From assembly GCF_020882245.1 (NCBI RefSeq), contig NC_083598.1, positions 76,451,714-76,515,713 on the forward strand: a DNA stretch of 64,000 nucleotides, written 5' to 3'. Within the stretch, counting starts at the first letter, position 1. Every line of letters begins with the position of its first letter. This document shows positions 35,445 to 48,560 of this stretch, in pieces. The position numbers were made by a program, and so were the translations under genes. The notes under the pieces are model-generated. The model worked only from the letters and a program-made list of their open reading frames with translations, was not told the DNA's origin and ran no database searches. This DNA is from Rhopalosiphum padi (taxonomy: Eukaryota > Arthropoda > Insecta > Hemiptera > Aphididae).

Positions 35445-35950
35445 CAGCTAGTAGTGGTATATATACACGCTATAGCACGTCCGCTCTTGTCTTCTACCCA
35501 TCTTTCTCGATCTCTCACCCTCTCACCATCGTTCCGTCCATCTATCTTTTACTCGAATTCTTTCTATCTCTGTGTTTATTTATAATACACGACGGCTGCG
35601 AGAAGACTATAGGGGTAAAAATGGTTCTACCCGTTTGTCTGGACTGTCTGTACTGGCTGGCCACCGGTTTTTATATTGTTTTATTGCCCCCCGATACTGT
35701 AACGATCCCTTTGGTCCTCTTCGTAGGAAAAAAAACAAGTAGGAAAAGAGACTGAAGGGAAAAAATTATTGCGCACAGACACAGAGTTATGGAGGGCAAT
35801 TTCGGATGCGTCCGAGTTCCGGTATAGGACGACCTCTGTGTTTGGGTAACCCTGCAGCTGTATATGGACCTTTTTAGGCTCTCGATTTAATATTTATGTG
35901 CTCTGTTGGCAGATTTGTGTTGGTAAATGTCCGTTTTATTCCAAGCCCTA
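35440..35950. promoter_or_regulatory. GC-richer island B, pyrimidine-rich start
   Basis: CTCTTGTCTTCTACCC..TCTCACCCTCTCACC is a pyrimidine-rich tract (35481-35570). It is followed by GCTGGCCACCGGTTTTT and GCGTCCGAGTTCCGG. No acceptor-exon structure is evident after the pyrimidine tract. Regulatory DNA is assumed. Confidence 0.35.
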
Positions 35951-37555
35951 TTGTATATGGTATGTCTTTTACGTGATGAAGTTTATACAAATAATATACC
36001 ATTGCGAAATTTAATATTTATTCAGCAATAACTATACAATGATAGTAAATTCGTAAGTGATCGAAATGGTATAGGTGTGCATGTTTAGATTTAAAAACAT
36101 AATAATATATTATAATAAAATATTAAAATGTTATCACCATATAAACTATATTATATTTAGATGGTAGGAGAAAATAAATAATACTAAAAGTAAAAACTTT
36201 TTTTATCCTTAATATTTATCAAAAAAATATATTTTTTCTTCAATGCTGAAAGTTATTGGTCTGTGGAAGAACATAAATTTATCGTAAAAAACCATAACAT
36301 TGAATCTTGTTTAATAACATTTTTATTTTCAATAGTAATTTATATACAATTTAATTTAAATCCAAGTATTCTGATATTAAAATTTAAAGTGAACATTGTA
36401 GAAACTTCCAGTGATATTTTTTTAGAATATTATTTAATATTCACGAATAAAGTTTTTATTGTTATCGTTAAATAAATGTATTACATTAAATATAATCAAT
36501 ATAATTATTATTTATGCTTACTACTTAAATATATGTTAATACTTTAATACTAATAGAACTTATTATTAATTTAATAAACATATATTATTTATTAATAATT
36601 AAGTTTGGTAAATATTATAAGTTATACAGCTTACATGTAACATTGTGCACAATGTAGTTAAACTATTGAATTTTAAGAGTAGTTATGTAAATTGTTTTAA
36701 AATAATACTGCTATTCTCTATTACTCTAATAATATATACAATAGATGATTGTATAATGTATATAATATAAATAATAATAGTATTTTGTTTATGGAGTATT
36801 ACTGCTGTTTATGGGATTTCATACAATATTATATTATGTGTATAATACACATTACACATTGTATATAATAAGTATCCGGGACTCCAAAAGAGACATCATA
36901 AAACCAATTAATAAATAATATGTAAATAATACACAATATGTGTAATAATATTAATATACTTATGTTATTTTCTCTAAATATTCAATAGTAAGCAATGTAC
37001 GTATACTATCTAGTGGTTAATATTCAATATAATATACCAGTGTAATAGGTATAATATATTTAATATAAATGTAAATTATTATTTCCCAAGCAATATGTTT
37101 ATTTTAATATAGATCAGAAATAAAACTGTTCGGTTAGGTTAACTTATTTTTGATTATTTTATTTAAATATTTCATGATACTAATTCATTATATTATAGGT
37201 ACACACAACTTAGGTACATATAATTTGGTATCAAAATCCAAAATATTCAAATACAAATATAATATGAAATATACAATGTTTTAATTATTTTAAACCCATA
37301 TTGGTTGAATAATGATTTTATTTTTTAGGATTGCTTATCTTAATTATTACACCTTTAAGAATTAGAAAATCGCTGGACCTATCTATTACCTATATAAGTT
37401 CAACAAGATTGATTAGAACATTGTACTGTTTACCTATATTGTACATAATATGAATATTTTATAATTGCAAATTAGATTTCTATAACTTAAACGTTTTCTT
37501 CTATAATACTAACAAATTAATAATTATAGTTGAGTGTACTCATTTAGTAAAATAT
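35951..37555. other. AT-rich DNA
   Basis: AT-rich. A 16-base perfect palindrome ACATTGTGCACAATGT lies at 36640-36655. Diverged TAATACACATTACACATTGTA words occur at 36840-36960. Nothing else was seen. Confidence 0.5.
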
Positions 37556-38000
37556 TGTTACGCGGTTACGCCCCAATCATTTTTTGTTTACAAACGCATT
37601 ATGATCAGTTAGTACAATTTATATAATCTATACGGACATTTCACATTAGACGCATACGAATTACATCGGTGTGTTCCAAATCGTTTTCAACCAACTCCGC
37701 TGCGGCGGGTGCTTGGCATGAATAAATGTACAAATGTGGTAATAAATTAAGATTTATTTCTTTAAGCCATAAAATATACACTTCGTTTAATCTTACAGAA
37801 GGTATCTTTACGCGGCGATTGTATCGATTTTAAAATATTATTTGACTTTCTACGTGGTTTGTAATGCATTAAAAAGCTCGAATAAAATATTACCATTACC
37901 AGAGAAAAAAAAATATACGAAATAACTTCTTTTCGCGTGAGCACGGCGTTTTAACCATTGGGGTGCGGGATTTATTCGGCAGAAGATGTATCGCGTGGCT
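37556..38000. promoter_or_regulatory. Island with mixed composition
   Basis: GTTACGCGGTTACGCCCC (37557-37575), CCGCTGCGGCGGGTGCTTGGC (37699-37719) and TTTACGCGGCGATTG (37809), with AT gaps. No credible exon. Probably regulatory. Confidence 0.3.
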
Positions 38001-38089
38001 ATAGTATGCATCTATTTAGCATCATACAGTTAATATGCATAAAGGTTAAATTCTAAGAAAACACACTCGAAACATATTTGATGGGATCA

Positions 38090-38641
38090 ATGTAACGTAG
38101 TATGCTATTCGTACAGCAGCACGTACACAGTACGCCTGTATTTCAGGGTATATATCTGTCTATACTTTGTGAAAATATTATAAAATTGACCCGTGGTTTT
38201 CTCCCCATTTGCGGGTTGGTCGTGTATCTGTAATGTATCCTATAATATATATTATGTGCGGCGTGTATCTGCGGGATTTTCAGTAGAAACGTAATTATTA
38301 TTATTTCCCGTTGACGGGCTTTGCCGATAAGAGGATAAAGGTCATTGGGCGTTGCGGCGACAGCGGACACGGGTAGTCGGGAAACAGTGGTGGCGGGGAA
38401 GAAAAGAAACCCATAAATAAATACGAGAAAAAAAGCCAAACTGGAATCAAGATGAAGGGCAGAGAGCCGGCGAAACGTGGCCCGGTCCAATATATCAGCG
38501 CCTGCAATGCGGGATTTCAAAGCCTAGTTGATTTATATCGCAAAAGTTGAACTTTTCGAACAGGACTTTCGATATATCTTCCGGGCTTTTTTTTATGTTT
38601 TTCGCTCTGTTCGGTTACGATACGATGCTTATTTATATAAT

Positions 38642-38672
<31 letters not shown>

Positions 38673-38780
38673 AATATATATATCATGTTTATAATAATAT
38701 AACGAATGCGACCGATAACGCCGCTGCAGACGCGACGAAAGACACGCACTTATAATGCAGTTTTATTAATAATATATATT
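38090..38780. promoter_or_regulatory. GC-richer island with CCCATAAATAAATAC
   Basis: Complex sequence (TATTATGTGCGGCGTG, TTCCCGTTGACGGGC, GGGCGTTGCGGCGACAGCGG, GAGAGCCGGCGAAACGTGG, GCGACCGATAACGCCGCTGC). TCCCGTTGACGGG is a small hairpin. The 125-codon minus frame (38520-38143) has a hydrophobic patch but no recognisable domain and no splice signals, so it is treated as chance. Confidence 0.4.
38642..38668. repeat. (AC)n microsatellite
   Basis: About 13 AC units inside the island. Confidence 0.95.
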
Positions 38781-41700
38781 GTTGTCAATGTATACAGCTG
38801 CTGCAACTGCTAAATTTTGATCGAGTTTCTTTTGGAATTTTTGCGTGTATTTTTAAAAAAACTATATCATCTATCAATTTAGTAGAAAATTTAGTTTTCA
38901 GTTGAAAAATAGTAAAACCTGCAGGTATTAAAAAATATCCACGATCTGTCATAATATGTTTATAAATAATATAATTATAGCAAGGATGTATCTATATATG
39001 TATAATTTCATATTGTTTTTTCGATCAATCATAGTATATCATGGTGGAAGATAATATAATATAGATACTATAATAGTTGAAGTAGAAAATGTGTTTTGAT
39101 GTCGAGTCTAAATCAATGTTGTATGTGTCATTATTCCTATAATAATCCTATATTATGCAATCAAAAAGTATAAATGTTTTAATTTTTACAACGAACAATC
39201 GTGCAATACTCTGATGCACCGCTTAAATGTTTAAAAATCGGAATAAAATATAAATAACATTATATATTATAGTATAATACATTTTTTTTTCAAAAAATAT
39301 ATTCATTTGCCATGGCAAAATACTGACTAAGAATAATCATGGCTGGTTTACTGTTTACTGTATGCATACATTTAACAAGATGTATTAGTTTATAACATGA
39401 TATAACTGCTAAGCAAAATTTTTTATGGCTAACTTAACCTTAAATTAAACTTAATATCTGAAAACAAAAATCTAGTATCTAGTCGAATAGATTTAATTAC
39501 ATCAAATTTAGTACTGTACTAGTTTCTGAATACCATAGCTGTATTTATTCAATAGAATAATTTCCAGATTACACTTTTTAAATAAATAATCTTCCAAAAA
39601 ACTGAAAATACTACTATGTTAAAAATGTTAAAAAACGAATAATTTGTTGTCATCGCGCGTCCCTTAGATACGTTACTAATTTAGACTTCATATTCTATTG
39701 TATGAATGTATAATAACATTATACTTCAAATCTCAATAAATAAATTATGAAAAGTCGATAATTCTAATACCTACCAAGTTTTGAACGTAAACATAAAAAA
39801 TTACGATAAGCATCGATCATTCGAACTAGTAGGTATATAAAAAGTAAGCGAATAGCTCTCTGCGTGTATTATAAGTAGATTGTAGATATATAATATATTT
39901 GTTCAAACGAGTTAGAAATTATATCGTCAAAAATCGGAATTGGTGTCGTCGGGATTATGAATACACAATTCAAATAGTAATTTTTCATATTTTTTGATTG
40001 GAATACCGAAATAGTTATTTATATACATGTGTTTAGTCGACCACCATGATTAATCGAGTTGGATTCAACTTCTTGTGGTCTTAATTTCGGCTGTTTATGA
40101 CAATAAATCATAATGGCTATGTAACTTGTTCAACACTTGTGTCCCTTGTGTCTATCGTCTGCCACACATTATAGTAAACCATTATAATTCACTCTAAATC
40201 GTTACTATTATAGAATATCATCTAATTAGAAACTGGTTTTATTATTATTATTAATGGCAGCCGACTACGGTACCACTATTATTGCCTCCTAAACATTAGC
40301 ACACAATATATTATTTGGTTGGAGGGGTTAAAAATGTATAGCTATATGATGTAAGATTGTATATAGATATCAAGAAAAATGTGAAATATTTTTGGCACTA
40401 CTATATGATATCAGTGCTATTGGACACATTTTGTTAGTCAGTTTGTTCAAGTTTGCCTATACTATAATACTATACACAATTTGTCCTGAAAGCCAGTTCA
40501 AATGCGAAAACCCGTAATTTTAAAATGAATAATTCATTAAAAGTAAGCAACCAACCGTAAACTAAACACTGCAGAGATGCATCATCAATAAAATTTCAAA
40601 TGCGCCACTCCGATGAAGCGTAAACTATATCGTAATATACATCGATAAAATTAATGCGTGATTCAAAAATGTTTTCGACGGGACAGCATAATCGAAAAAT
40701 ACAAATCGAAGTACAAGTATAAAATTGTTCAAAGATATTGAATTATTATAAATGTATTAAACATTTAATTAATTTCTCATTCTATAAGCTTTAACACATC
40801 ATATAATTCCGAATTAATTTTTATTATAATTTATAAAATAAGAAGATATATAAAAATAAATTTAAAATAATAAATGAATGTTAACCTTTTATCTGAGAGA
40901 TGGTTGTTAAAAAAATATTATATTCCTTAGTTTGTTGGTATAAGTTAAAATACGACTAATAATTGTTCATATTTATAAAACATGAGTTTCTTATTAAAAA
41001 ATAATTTTTTTAAACAAATTATATATCATACAATCACTAATTTTAAATTATTGAAAATCGAATTTTTATGACGTAAATTTGATAAAATAAAATTGAAACA
41101 TATTTACATTCAATATAAAACATAATACACAACACAAGTTACTTTTACGTAATAAATACAGAATTTAAACATCATATTATGTGAAGTATTGGATAAATTT
41201 CAAATTATTGAAATAATAAAAATTATTTTAAAATTACTTAGAAGTTTTAATAATTAAAAACAAACTATTATAGACTATATATATTAGAATTATATTGTTA
41301 AAAATAAATTAATTTAGTTAATAGCTATAGAAACATTTTATAATAAAGTAAATTGTAAAGCATCTAGAGATACACAACTCAATTTTTTAAAAATCTTTTT
41401 TTTATTTTGAATAAAACATTCACTTACTATAAAACAAATTGAAATCGAAACGTTACTGCAAGCTAGTTTATATTAATTAATAAAAGAAAATGAGGCCATA
41501 AAAACTAAAGGATTGTAAAAGATCCCAATGTCATTAAAAAATATTAATACTTTAATGAATTCACAGTTGATAGAAAATTTTACTACTTCTAGTAGGTTTT
41601 GATTTTACTTCTTCGTCATTGAGTAGGTCACTGTATTAGGTATGTAACATTTGATTCAAATGATAAATGATTGAACACAAAAAATATTTCAATTAAAAGA

Positions 41701-41795
41701 TATAGGAATTTTAAGAATATTGTACATTATAGGTTATGTTATTTATATTACAAATGCTATAGATTATAAGTATTAAAATAGAAAATTGTATTAAC
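38781..41795. other. AT-rich DNA with minor pockets
   Basis: Three kilobases, mostly AT-rich. Mixed pockets lie at 39645-39670 (GTCATCGCGCGTCCC), 39935-39960 and 40020-40275 (GTCGACCACCATGATTAATCG, GGCAGCCGACTACGGTACC). Nothing is identifiable as a gene, RNA or repeat end. Confidence 0.5.
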
Positions 41796-41965
41796 CTATG
41801 ATTACAAATAATTTGCAAATGTTGACTAATTTTCAACGTCTCAGACTTTAAACGCTTATAAATTTTTTTTACTAATATAGGTATTTTTGGTATGTTTAAG
41901 ATGTTATAAAAACCATATCCGAGAAACCGTATATGAAATTTATTGTAAAGCGCTGTGACCGAAAA
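41796..41965 (-). repeat. Possible inverted relic of the 13.5-kb element
   Basis: GACTTTAAACGCTTATAAAT (41845-41864) resembles the inverse of ATAAGCATTTAAAGTTC (14021-14037), and an AT-rich stretch with TATTTTTGGTATG follows as expected for that strand. Similarity is short and the composition is AT-rich, so this is weak. Confidence 0.2.
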
Positions 41966-42775
41966 ATATGAATGTTAAAATAAAATTTAACGCATAATTA
42001 TGTATCAGTTACAAGCAAGTATAATATAGTATATAAATAATTTATCGTATTATGGCTAACAATTAACAATAGACAATTTCACAATTTTTATTATCAGTTC
42101 TGATAATATTAGCTATTATGAAGTGTGATTATAACTTATTACTAGTCTACTGAATGCAATTCTAAACATTTACGTACGAATAAACGTAATTCAAAGTTTA
42201 TAATCCGAGAGTTGTTAAGTATAAGTTTATTTATTAGTCAACGATTTATAGATTTTTTTTTTATTATGCATACATTATTAAAATCTGAAAGTTTTTTTTT
42301 CAGAGTCAACTACAATTGCTTTTAAATTTAATGACGCGCATACTTTAAATGTACTAACTAAGATTTATTCATTTTTAAGCCACTCATTATTCATTATGCA
42401 ATGGTGAATACATAGAATAGAATAACATTTTTCTTCATGTTTTTCTCTAGAAAATTGCTTTTATAATGCTCATGTTCTACGCAAAGAACATGTTTCAAAA
42501 CACACACGAATTATATACAACTATAAGGAAAGATAAAACTGGAATGATAAAATATAAAAACAAAATCATGTTCTTTATCCAATCCATTAAACGGGTTTTA
42601 ATTTGAAAATTAATAAATCTTTTGAATGATTTAAAACAAAAACGTCTTTCATTTTCAAAAAATTATTCAGAATTATTAATGTTATCAAATCGTTAATATT
42701 AAAATAAAGAAAATAAGAATAACGATTCGATGTTCATTAGGACTATTATAATATATACATACATTATTAATGCTA
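41966..42775. other. AT-rich DNA, nothing identified
   Basis: AT-rich. AACATG words repeat at 42473-42494, forming GCTCATGTTCTACGC / GCAAAGAACATG, an imperfect inverted pair. Confidence 0.5.
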
Positions 42776-43424
42776 TACGAATTATTCGGTATTAATGTGA
42801 CGCGTTTAATTTCGCATAAAACTGTTGATATTCGCACACGTGTCCCGGGCACATGTAAACGCGCCCGAGGATGTTTTTTATGACCCATTCCAGAGAGGGG
42901 CGGATTGTTGTAAAACTAACCAAAACGGATGAGGGATTATATCATGAACTTTGGTTCCAATTTTACTTTCGGAGACACGGCGAGTAGGAAAAAAAAGTAA
43001 CACAGCATAAAAAGCTTTACGAGTATAAAATATAGAGCTCAACCAGAGGGGAAAAATAATGCTCGAACGTTTTGTTGATAAACTTATAAGTAAACTCACT
43101 TTGCATTGTTACATGTTATTATATACATTATAATGTAAAGTTTTCTAGGAAAAGAAAAAATAAACATGTAAAGCAGGCACCAAACTTTTTAATATCCAAA
43201 AGTGTGTGTGTATGGGTATATGTGAGTAAGGATCCCTCAAGGCTCTCGAAAACTCTGGTCATAAATAATCCCTTCAAAGTTGCGCGTTGCCATTGGGTCC
43301 CAATGTAACGATAACTCATTGTTATCTCTTGACCTGAGCCCGTCCACCATTATCATTCCTCTTTTCGGTCAGCCTCTGCGCTAACTTCAGCGAGAACTTG
43401 AGAAGTCTTATTATATACGAACGT

Positions 43425-43457
<33 letters not shown>

Positions 43458-43560
43458 TATTATCATCTCGGGGGGCTCTCCAGCCTGCGGAGGTAGTCCG
43501 TGACGATAATATTATGGTCCCTCTTCAAATCGAACCCCCAGAGATGACCAACACTTTTGT
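42776..43560. promoter_or_regulatory. GC-richer island
   Basis: Complex pockets: ACACGTGTCCCGGGCACATG (42836-42855), AGAGAGGGGCGGATTG (42892), GAGACACGGCGAGTAGG (42972), TCCCTCAAGGCTCTCG (43233), CCTGAGCCCGTCCACC (43333), CTCGGGGGGCTCTCCAGCCTG (43468). A GTGTGTGTGT run is at 43202. Short minus frames of 63-73 codons do not resemble proteins. Regulatory DNA is likely. Confidence 0.4.
43425..43464. repeat. (TTA)n microsatellite
   Basis: About 13 TTA units with one ACT interruption. Confidence 0.9.
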
Positions 43561-43564
43561 TGTG

Positions 43565-45275
43565 TTGTATATTATTATCGTATCGGCAGTATTATAATAG
43601 CTATGTAAGGAAATTATTACGTATATGTAAATGTAAGTAAATAGTTAATAGGTAGATACAATATATTCGTTTACACCAAATTTACTTTATTAATTAACAA
43701 TTCCCATTTCCGGTCACTATATACGATTTTTACTAAATTTTATCGATCTATATCACTTAAAACCTGTCATGACAGCTTTTTTAGGATAAATTATTACTCA
43801 ATGTTATATACTATCTAATATTCTAATGTATAGATATATATTTACAAAACTATAAATTAATGGTAGCAACTAAAAGATAGAAATGTGTAAATACAATTTC
43901 CGGTTGTTTTTCATCGTGATTGAAATAGTAAAACTTAAAGATAAATTAAATTAAGACACGCTACCCATATCTATGTAATTTATAAACACTTTTTATAATT
44001 AACACAAAATTAGTTTAGTATAATAATTTACGTAAAATATAACATATTAAATCAAATTAGTTAAGTTTTGACCAAGTAAATTGCCTGTATTTAATTTTTT
44101 ACATAAAAGTGATATTTTTATAACTTATATTAACAGGTGAATGGTTATAATAAAGATATTTTACTTGGGAATTTTTTCAAATTTATTATGGTTCCTGTTG
44201 ACTTTTTATTATGTTTTATTTAGTTTATATACGAATTATGATTATATATAGGTACTATTGTATAATATTATAATATTAATATCACACAGTTTATTAATTA
44301 TTAATTCATTTTAACTTAATCGCATTTATCTTATTCTGAAAATCAATCAATAATCAGAAATGTACACACTCAATACCATTGGCTACATGACCACGTTATT
44401 TATTTTTCCAACAATAATTCATTAAAATATCTTATGGATATTGTTATAAGGTTATTCTCGGACTTAATACAAGAAACTGGAAGTATTGATATATTTGGTT
44501 ACACTCGCACTCAACAAAATATAAATGCTTTTAATGCTTTTATACTTTATGTTGTTGGGAGTACAAAATTATGTCTTAAACAATGTTATTTCTTAAAGAA
44601 TACAACGAAATTATAAGAATACTCAGAATACTTAAGAATAATTTTTAAATAAATCACCATCGACACCAACTCAACAAAATTATAGCACTTTCAACTCAAC
44701 GATTTTATGGTAAACTCAATTCTGTTATTGCGATTACTGCAGAGTACAGGTTAATACTGCGGTATATTATTTGAACACAATTTTATAAACTATGTCCTAT
44801 AAGACAAAAAAATATAGGTAAGGCAACCTAGTAGAACTTAAAACTTTGTAAAGCATACGAGTACAAAACTATGTATGACTACCAACAAACTTATTTCCTC
44901 TGTAACGCGCATTTTCACTTAAGACATCTTGGATTTACGAAAAAAAGAAAAATTATTTTGATTTTTACATAGAAAATAATAGACCAATGATTATATTATT
45001 TTATTTAAGAGATTAGTATGTGGTTCATGAATCCAAATTTTAATCAGGAAACTGTTATTTTGAAAAATTAATGTGAAACCCTATAAAATAAAAGTAAACA
45101 GATACATTTAATACCTATCGTATACGTTCCTAATACAAGGAATGCTTTGTTGGTATATTATAGTTATGCATTATATTTTTGTTCAGAAGACCTATTTATA
45201 TTATTAATATTTCGTCTTACAGTTTATAAAACTGTCTTAAAATAATATAACACAGTGTTAATTCAAACTGCGTCC
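43565..45275. other. AT-rich DNA, nothing identified
   Basis: AT-rich. The 60-codon plus frame at 44434-44616 is AT-codon chance. No repeats were recognised. Confidence 0.5.
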
Positions 45276-45910
45276 TGCGATAAAGTCACAACAACTGCAT
45301 TATTGAGTTGACTGGAAAATCATTCATGCAGTCGATAACCGATAAGTCCGATACACAATACGTATAAATCAAATAATACACATCATAAATAGATAATACG
45401 CGTCTGTTGAAATATTTGTTCATAGTCTTCTAGTGGAAAAATGAGTACGAGCCCGTCGTTGAATGTTATAATATGCGCGATGGTTTTAGAAATTGAATGT
45501 TTTCGCCATCAGGACGTGTTTTTTTTTCTTGAAGTTTTGCCGTCGTCTGGTCGCGTGTATTGTTATTTTTAACGCGACCGAGACCAAACGTATTCGTATA
45601 TGTAATATGTATATACCATATACAAAAACAACATCCGAACGTCCATTATTTTATTATTGTGAAGAGAAGAGTGCATCGTCGGCGACGGAAACAAAAAGGG
45701 AAATGACAAAAAAAGAGACGATGCCATGAACCAGTATAGTGTATATATATATATACATATTGCCTATATTTTATTATATACGTTATACATAATCCCTATT
45801 TATAAATGTATTATACCGCGAGTGCCAAAAATCCATGAAAAACGCGTTGCAGACGACCAACATCTCTTTAACAGTGGAGGAAATGAACACTCAGAACACT
45901 ATGTATAATA
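45276..45910. promoter_or_regulatory. Mixed-composition island
   Basis: Pockets include CAGTCGATAACCGATAAGTCCG (split), AGCCCGTCGTTGAATG, TTTTGCCGTCGTCTGGTCGCG, GTGCATCGTCGGCGACGG and TACCGCGAGTGCC. Two abutting plus frames of 78 and 60 codons (45493-45729, 45726-45908) share an ATGA, but neither has a credible promoter, splice sites or recognisable sequence. Confidence 0.3.
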
Positions 45911-46355
45911 ATGTATTTGTAGTAACAGTAAATACATTATATTATTCATACTTATTATTCAAATAGACGTACAATTCACCACATAGGCTTGAAATTATTA
46001 TAAAAATATTCTGTATGATGAAATGTTTTAATTGAGTTTTGGCGAAATTACTTATCTATTTTGGTATAAAAATATTCTAAAAATTGATTCTTTACGTTGA
46101 TTAAAAATTACGCAGAGATTGGAAAATGTGGTATACCAAACATTTTTTTTAATTATTGCTTATCTCAATTAAAAATAATAAAATTTAAGTTTTAGTTAAT
46201 TGAAATATCATAATAAATTATCTCTTTTAAAACTGTAGTAGAATAAATTGTTTACTCTTTTGCAGTGCCCGTAGTATTTGCAATAGATATACCAATAATC
46301 TAAGTATACGTAGGTTTATGTCATATATGATATTATATACAAGTAAAAGAAGATT
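45911..46355. other. AT-rich DNA, nothing identified
   Basis: AT-rich spacer between islands. Confidence 0.55.
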
Positions 46356-46358
46356 CAA

Positions 46359-46391
46359 ACACACACACACACACACAATATATATATATAC
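46359..46391. repeat. (AC)n followed by (TA)n
   Basis: AC run to 46377, then TA run to 46391. Confidence 0.9.
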
Positions 46392-46683
46392 TATATGGGA
46401 AATCTCGACATAAATCTCGGGGTAGAGTCGCTGGCACGGTCGCCGCCGTCGCCAGAGCTGACGTGATTTCCCTCGCGCGATCGCTCATCCCGCGTGGTTA
46501 TTTATTTTCGACTGGTGCCGCCGTGGCGCACGAGTGTATGTGAGTATCGAGTATTTGAGTGTAAGTATACGTGTGTGTGTGTCACGGCAACGTTCCAAGA
46601 TTAATTGCGTGTCGACCGCCATGTCTTTTTTGCCTCAGCCATTAATTTATGGCCGAAAGAGGTGTGTGACGCTTGAGTGCGAG

Positions 46684-46706
46684 TATAATAATAATAATAA
46701 TAATAA
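46684..46706. repeat. (TAA)n microsatellite
   Basis: About seven TAA units. Confidence 0.9.
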
Positions 46707-46820
46707 ATACATACACATTTTTCTATATATAATATTAGTATAAACGTAAATGTATGATATTATGCGAGTCAGGAGTCTGATATACAGGTGATACACCGTG
46801 TACGTAGCGACGACGATGAT

Positions 46821-46822
46821 AA

Positions 46823-46855
<33 letters not shown>

Positions 46856-46856
46856 T
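46821..46856. repeat. (AAT)n-(ATT)n palindromic microsatellite
   Basis: AAT units switch to ATT units in the middle, making a near-perfect hairpin-capable palindrome. Confidence 0.85.
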
Positions 46857-47120
46857 TACATTTTTATTGCACGAATGATCGCTCCGTGTTTCACTCACAG
46901 AAAATCGCGTGTTGTAGACGAACCCTCCTTTTAGCTGCAATTGTAATAGCAGTAACAGTGTAGGTTGCAGCTGGACCATCCGTTAACAATAAATCCACAA
47001 CAGTCACCGCCAAAAATTCGCGATCACTCCAGTACGAGATGTACATTACTATTGATAATTCATTTATACTCACAAATTATCACAAATTGAGTCCTCCAAA
47101 TGTTCGAACGTTCGAGTCAC

Positions 47121-47585
47121 CTGATGAGAAAATCCTCGACATTTTGTTTCTCTACTATACATATAGGTAAAAAGTTTGTAACTTTATAATATAGAGTATA
47201 GACAAAGTACGTATAAATAATACATATTATACCAGCTTATTATTCTGTTTTGTGTTTAGGCGAGGTCACTTTTTTCCAGAAAATTTTAGTAATATTATTA
47301 TAAATTATAATATAATATATATATATACCTATATCATTCGTTCAAAAACAATTTCTTGTCGGATTTTAAATGACCGTAGCTAGTGTCGCTATTAGCATTA
47401 TAGGTTTGTTTTGGTGGGTACTTAATATATATTATATAGGGTTATGTGTGTATGTTTGAGGAAATTCATATACACACACACACACATACACGTTTGCATC
47501 TATGTATTTTTATATATATATTATAAAGGTACTTACACACATAATCGGTAAACCGATGCCAATAGCCGATATACATATAATATAT
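47121..47585. other. AT-rich DNA with (AC)n
   Basis: Mostly AT-rich, with an AC run at 47471-47487 and a mixed pocket at 47360-47420 (GACCGTAGCTAGTGTCGC). No gene. Confidence 0.5.
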
Positions 47586-47730
47586 TATTAATATACGAAC
47601 GCAGCCACGCCCGTTTGCGGTTACACGTCTTCGGCACACGCATCCGCTGCAGCGATGGCGTGGCGGAAGATTATCGGGGCGCGACTACTGATGGCAAAAC
47701 TATATAGACAATACGTTATTATTATTATAT
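47586..47730. promoter_or_regulatory. Small GC-richer island
   Basis: GAACGCAGCCACGCCCG, CGGTTACACGTCTTCGGCAC and CGCATCCGCTGCAGCGATGG, then GGCGGAAGATTATCGGGGCG. An ATG at 47655 (GCGATGGCG) opens 73 codons that soon become AT-codon noise. No donor supports an exon. Confidence 0.3.
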
Positions 47731-48560
47731 TTTATTTAATATACTTTACGTATCAACCTATATTTTATAGAAAAAAAAAATATATTCACACCAAGCGTGC
47801 AAAAACAGAGCTCAGGGACGTATCGCATATATTTACTGCAAAGCAATATAAGCTTGTGTTGTATTATAAACGTTAAACAACAGGCGCAGTCACAGTTCTA
47901 TCTATATAAAATAATACTCGGTTACGATGAGTACATAACCTGCAACATCGGTTACACATCATATATTATATGCTTTATATACATCAGGAAGATCTGACAA
48001 TATTACATTTGAATGCGTCAGATATACACGGAATATACTCTGTACATGCATATATTATTATGTATGATATGGTTATGTATATATATATATATATATTATA
48101 GTCCCCTGGCTTAAAATATTGATTTAACTGCAAACGAAATCATCGTATCTAAACATTTCATAAAAAAATAACTTATTGCCTAACCATTACCTTCTAGGAT
48201 CTAGGCATACAAAACTAATGTTATCAAACTACAAAAAAAAAATAAGAAGAATAAGAATAAAATACCACTTAAAATAAAATAAAGAAATACAAAAACTTTC
48301 ATTACAAAATTAAAATTTCTATTTTCTTTATAAATAAGAGACGAAGTAATAATCGCTCGAGTCTGCAGTATAAGATACACGAATCTATATCCCATACTAA
48401 TGAATCACCTCTCCGGCTCCATGCAAAACACGCAAAAAAAGCTTAGTATCAATTACATTGTAATAACCAAAATACACAGAGACACAAGAAACTTTCACTA
48501 ACACAGAAGTAATATATTGATTTTAGCTATAGTTACAGTATATTATAATATCTAACCATA
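47731..48560. other. AT-rich DNA with (AT)n
   Basis: AT-rich with an AT run at 48079-48098. Minor mixed patches at 47805-47950 and 48395-48435. Nothing supported. Confidence 0.5.

Larger units (their letters stand above)
46395..47120. promoter_or_regulatory. GC-richer island with TTAATTTATGGCCG
   Basis: CACGGTCGCCGCCGTCGCC (46436-46454), GACGTGATTTCCCTCGCGCG, GTGCCGCCGTGGCGCACG (46516) and the site CCATTAATTTATGGCC (46639-46654), which joins an ATTA core with TTTATGG. Microsatellites interrupt it. A TCGAGTATTTGAGTGTAAGT donor-like word (46545-46564) has no exon support. Enhancer or promoter DNA is assumed. Confidence 0.4.

Noticed and set aside
38143..38520. 125-codon minus frame with a hydrophobic patch
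   Set aside because: It has an ATG but no domain, no splice sites, and an equally open shifted frame overlapping it. It lies in a CpG-containing island.
45493..45908. Two plus frames overlapping at ATGA, resembling a coupled gene pair
   Set aside because: Translational coupling of this kind is a bacterial pattern and the rest of the window is clearly eukaryotic. Codon content becomes AT noise and there are no supporting signals.
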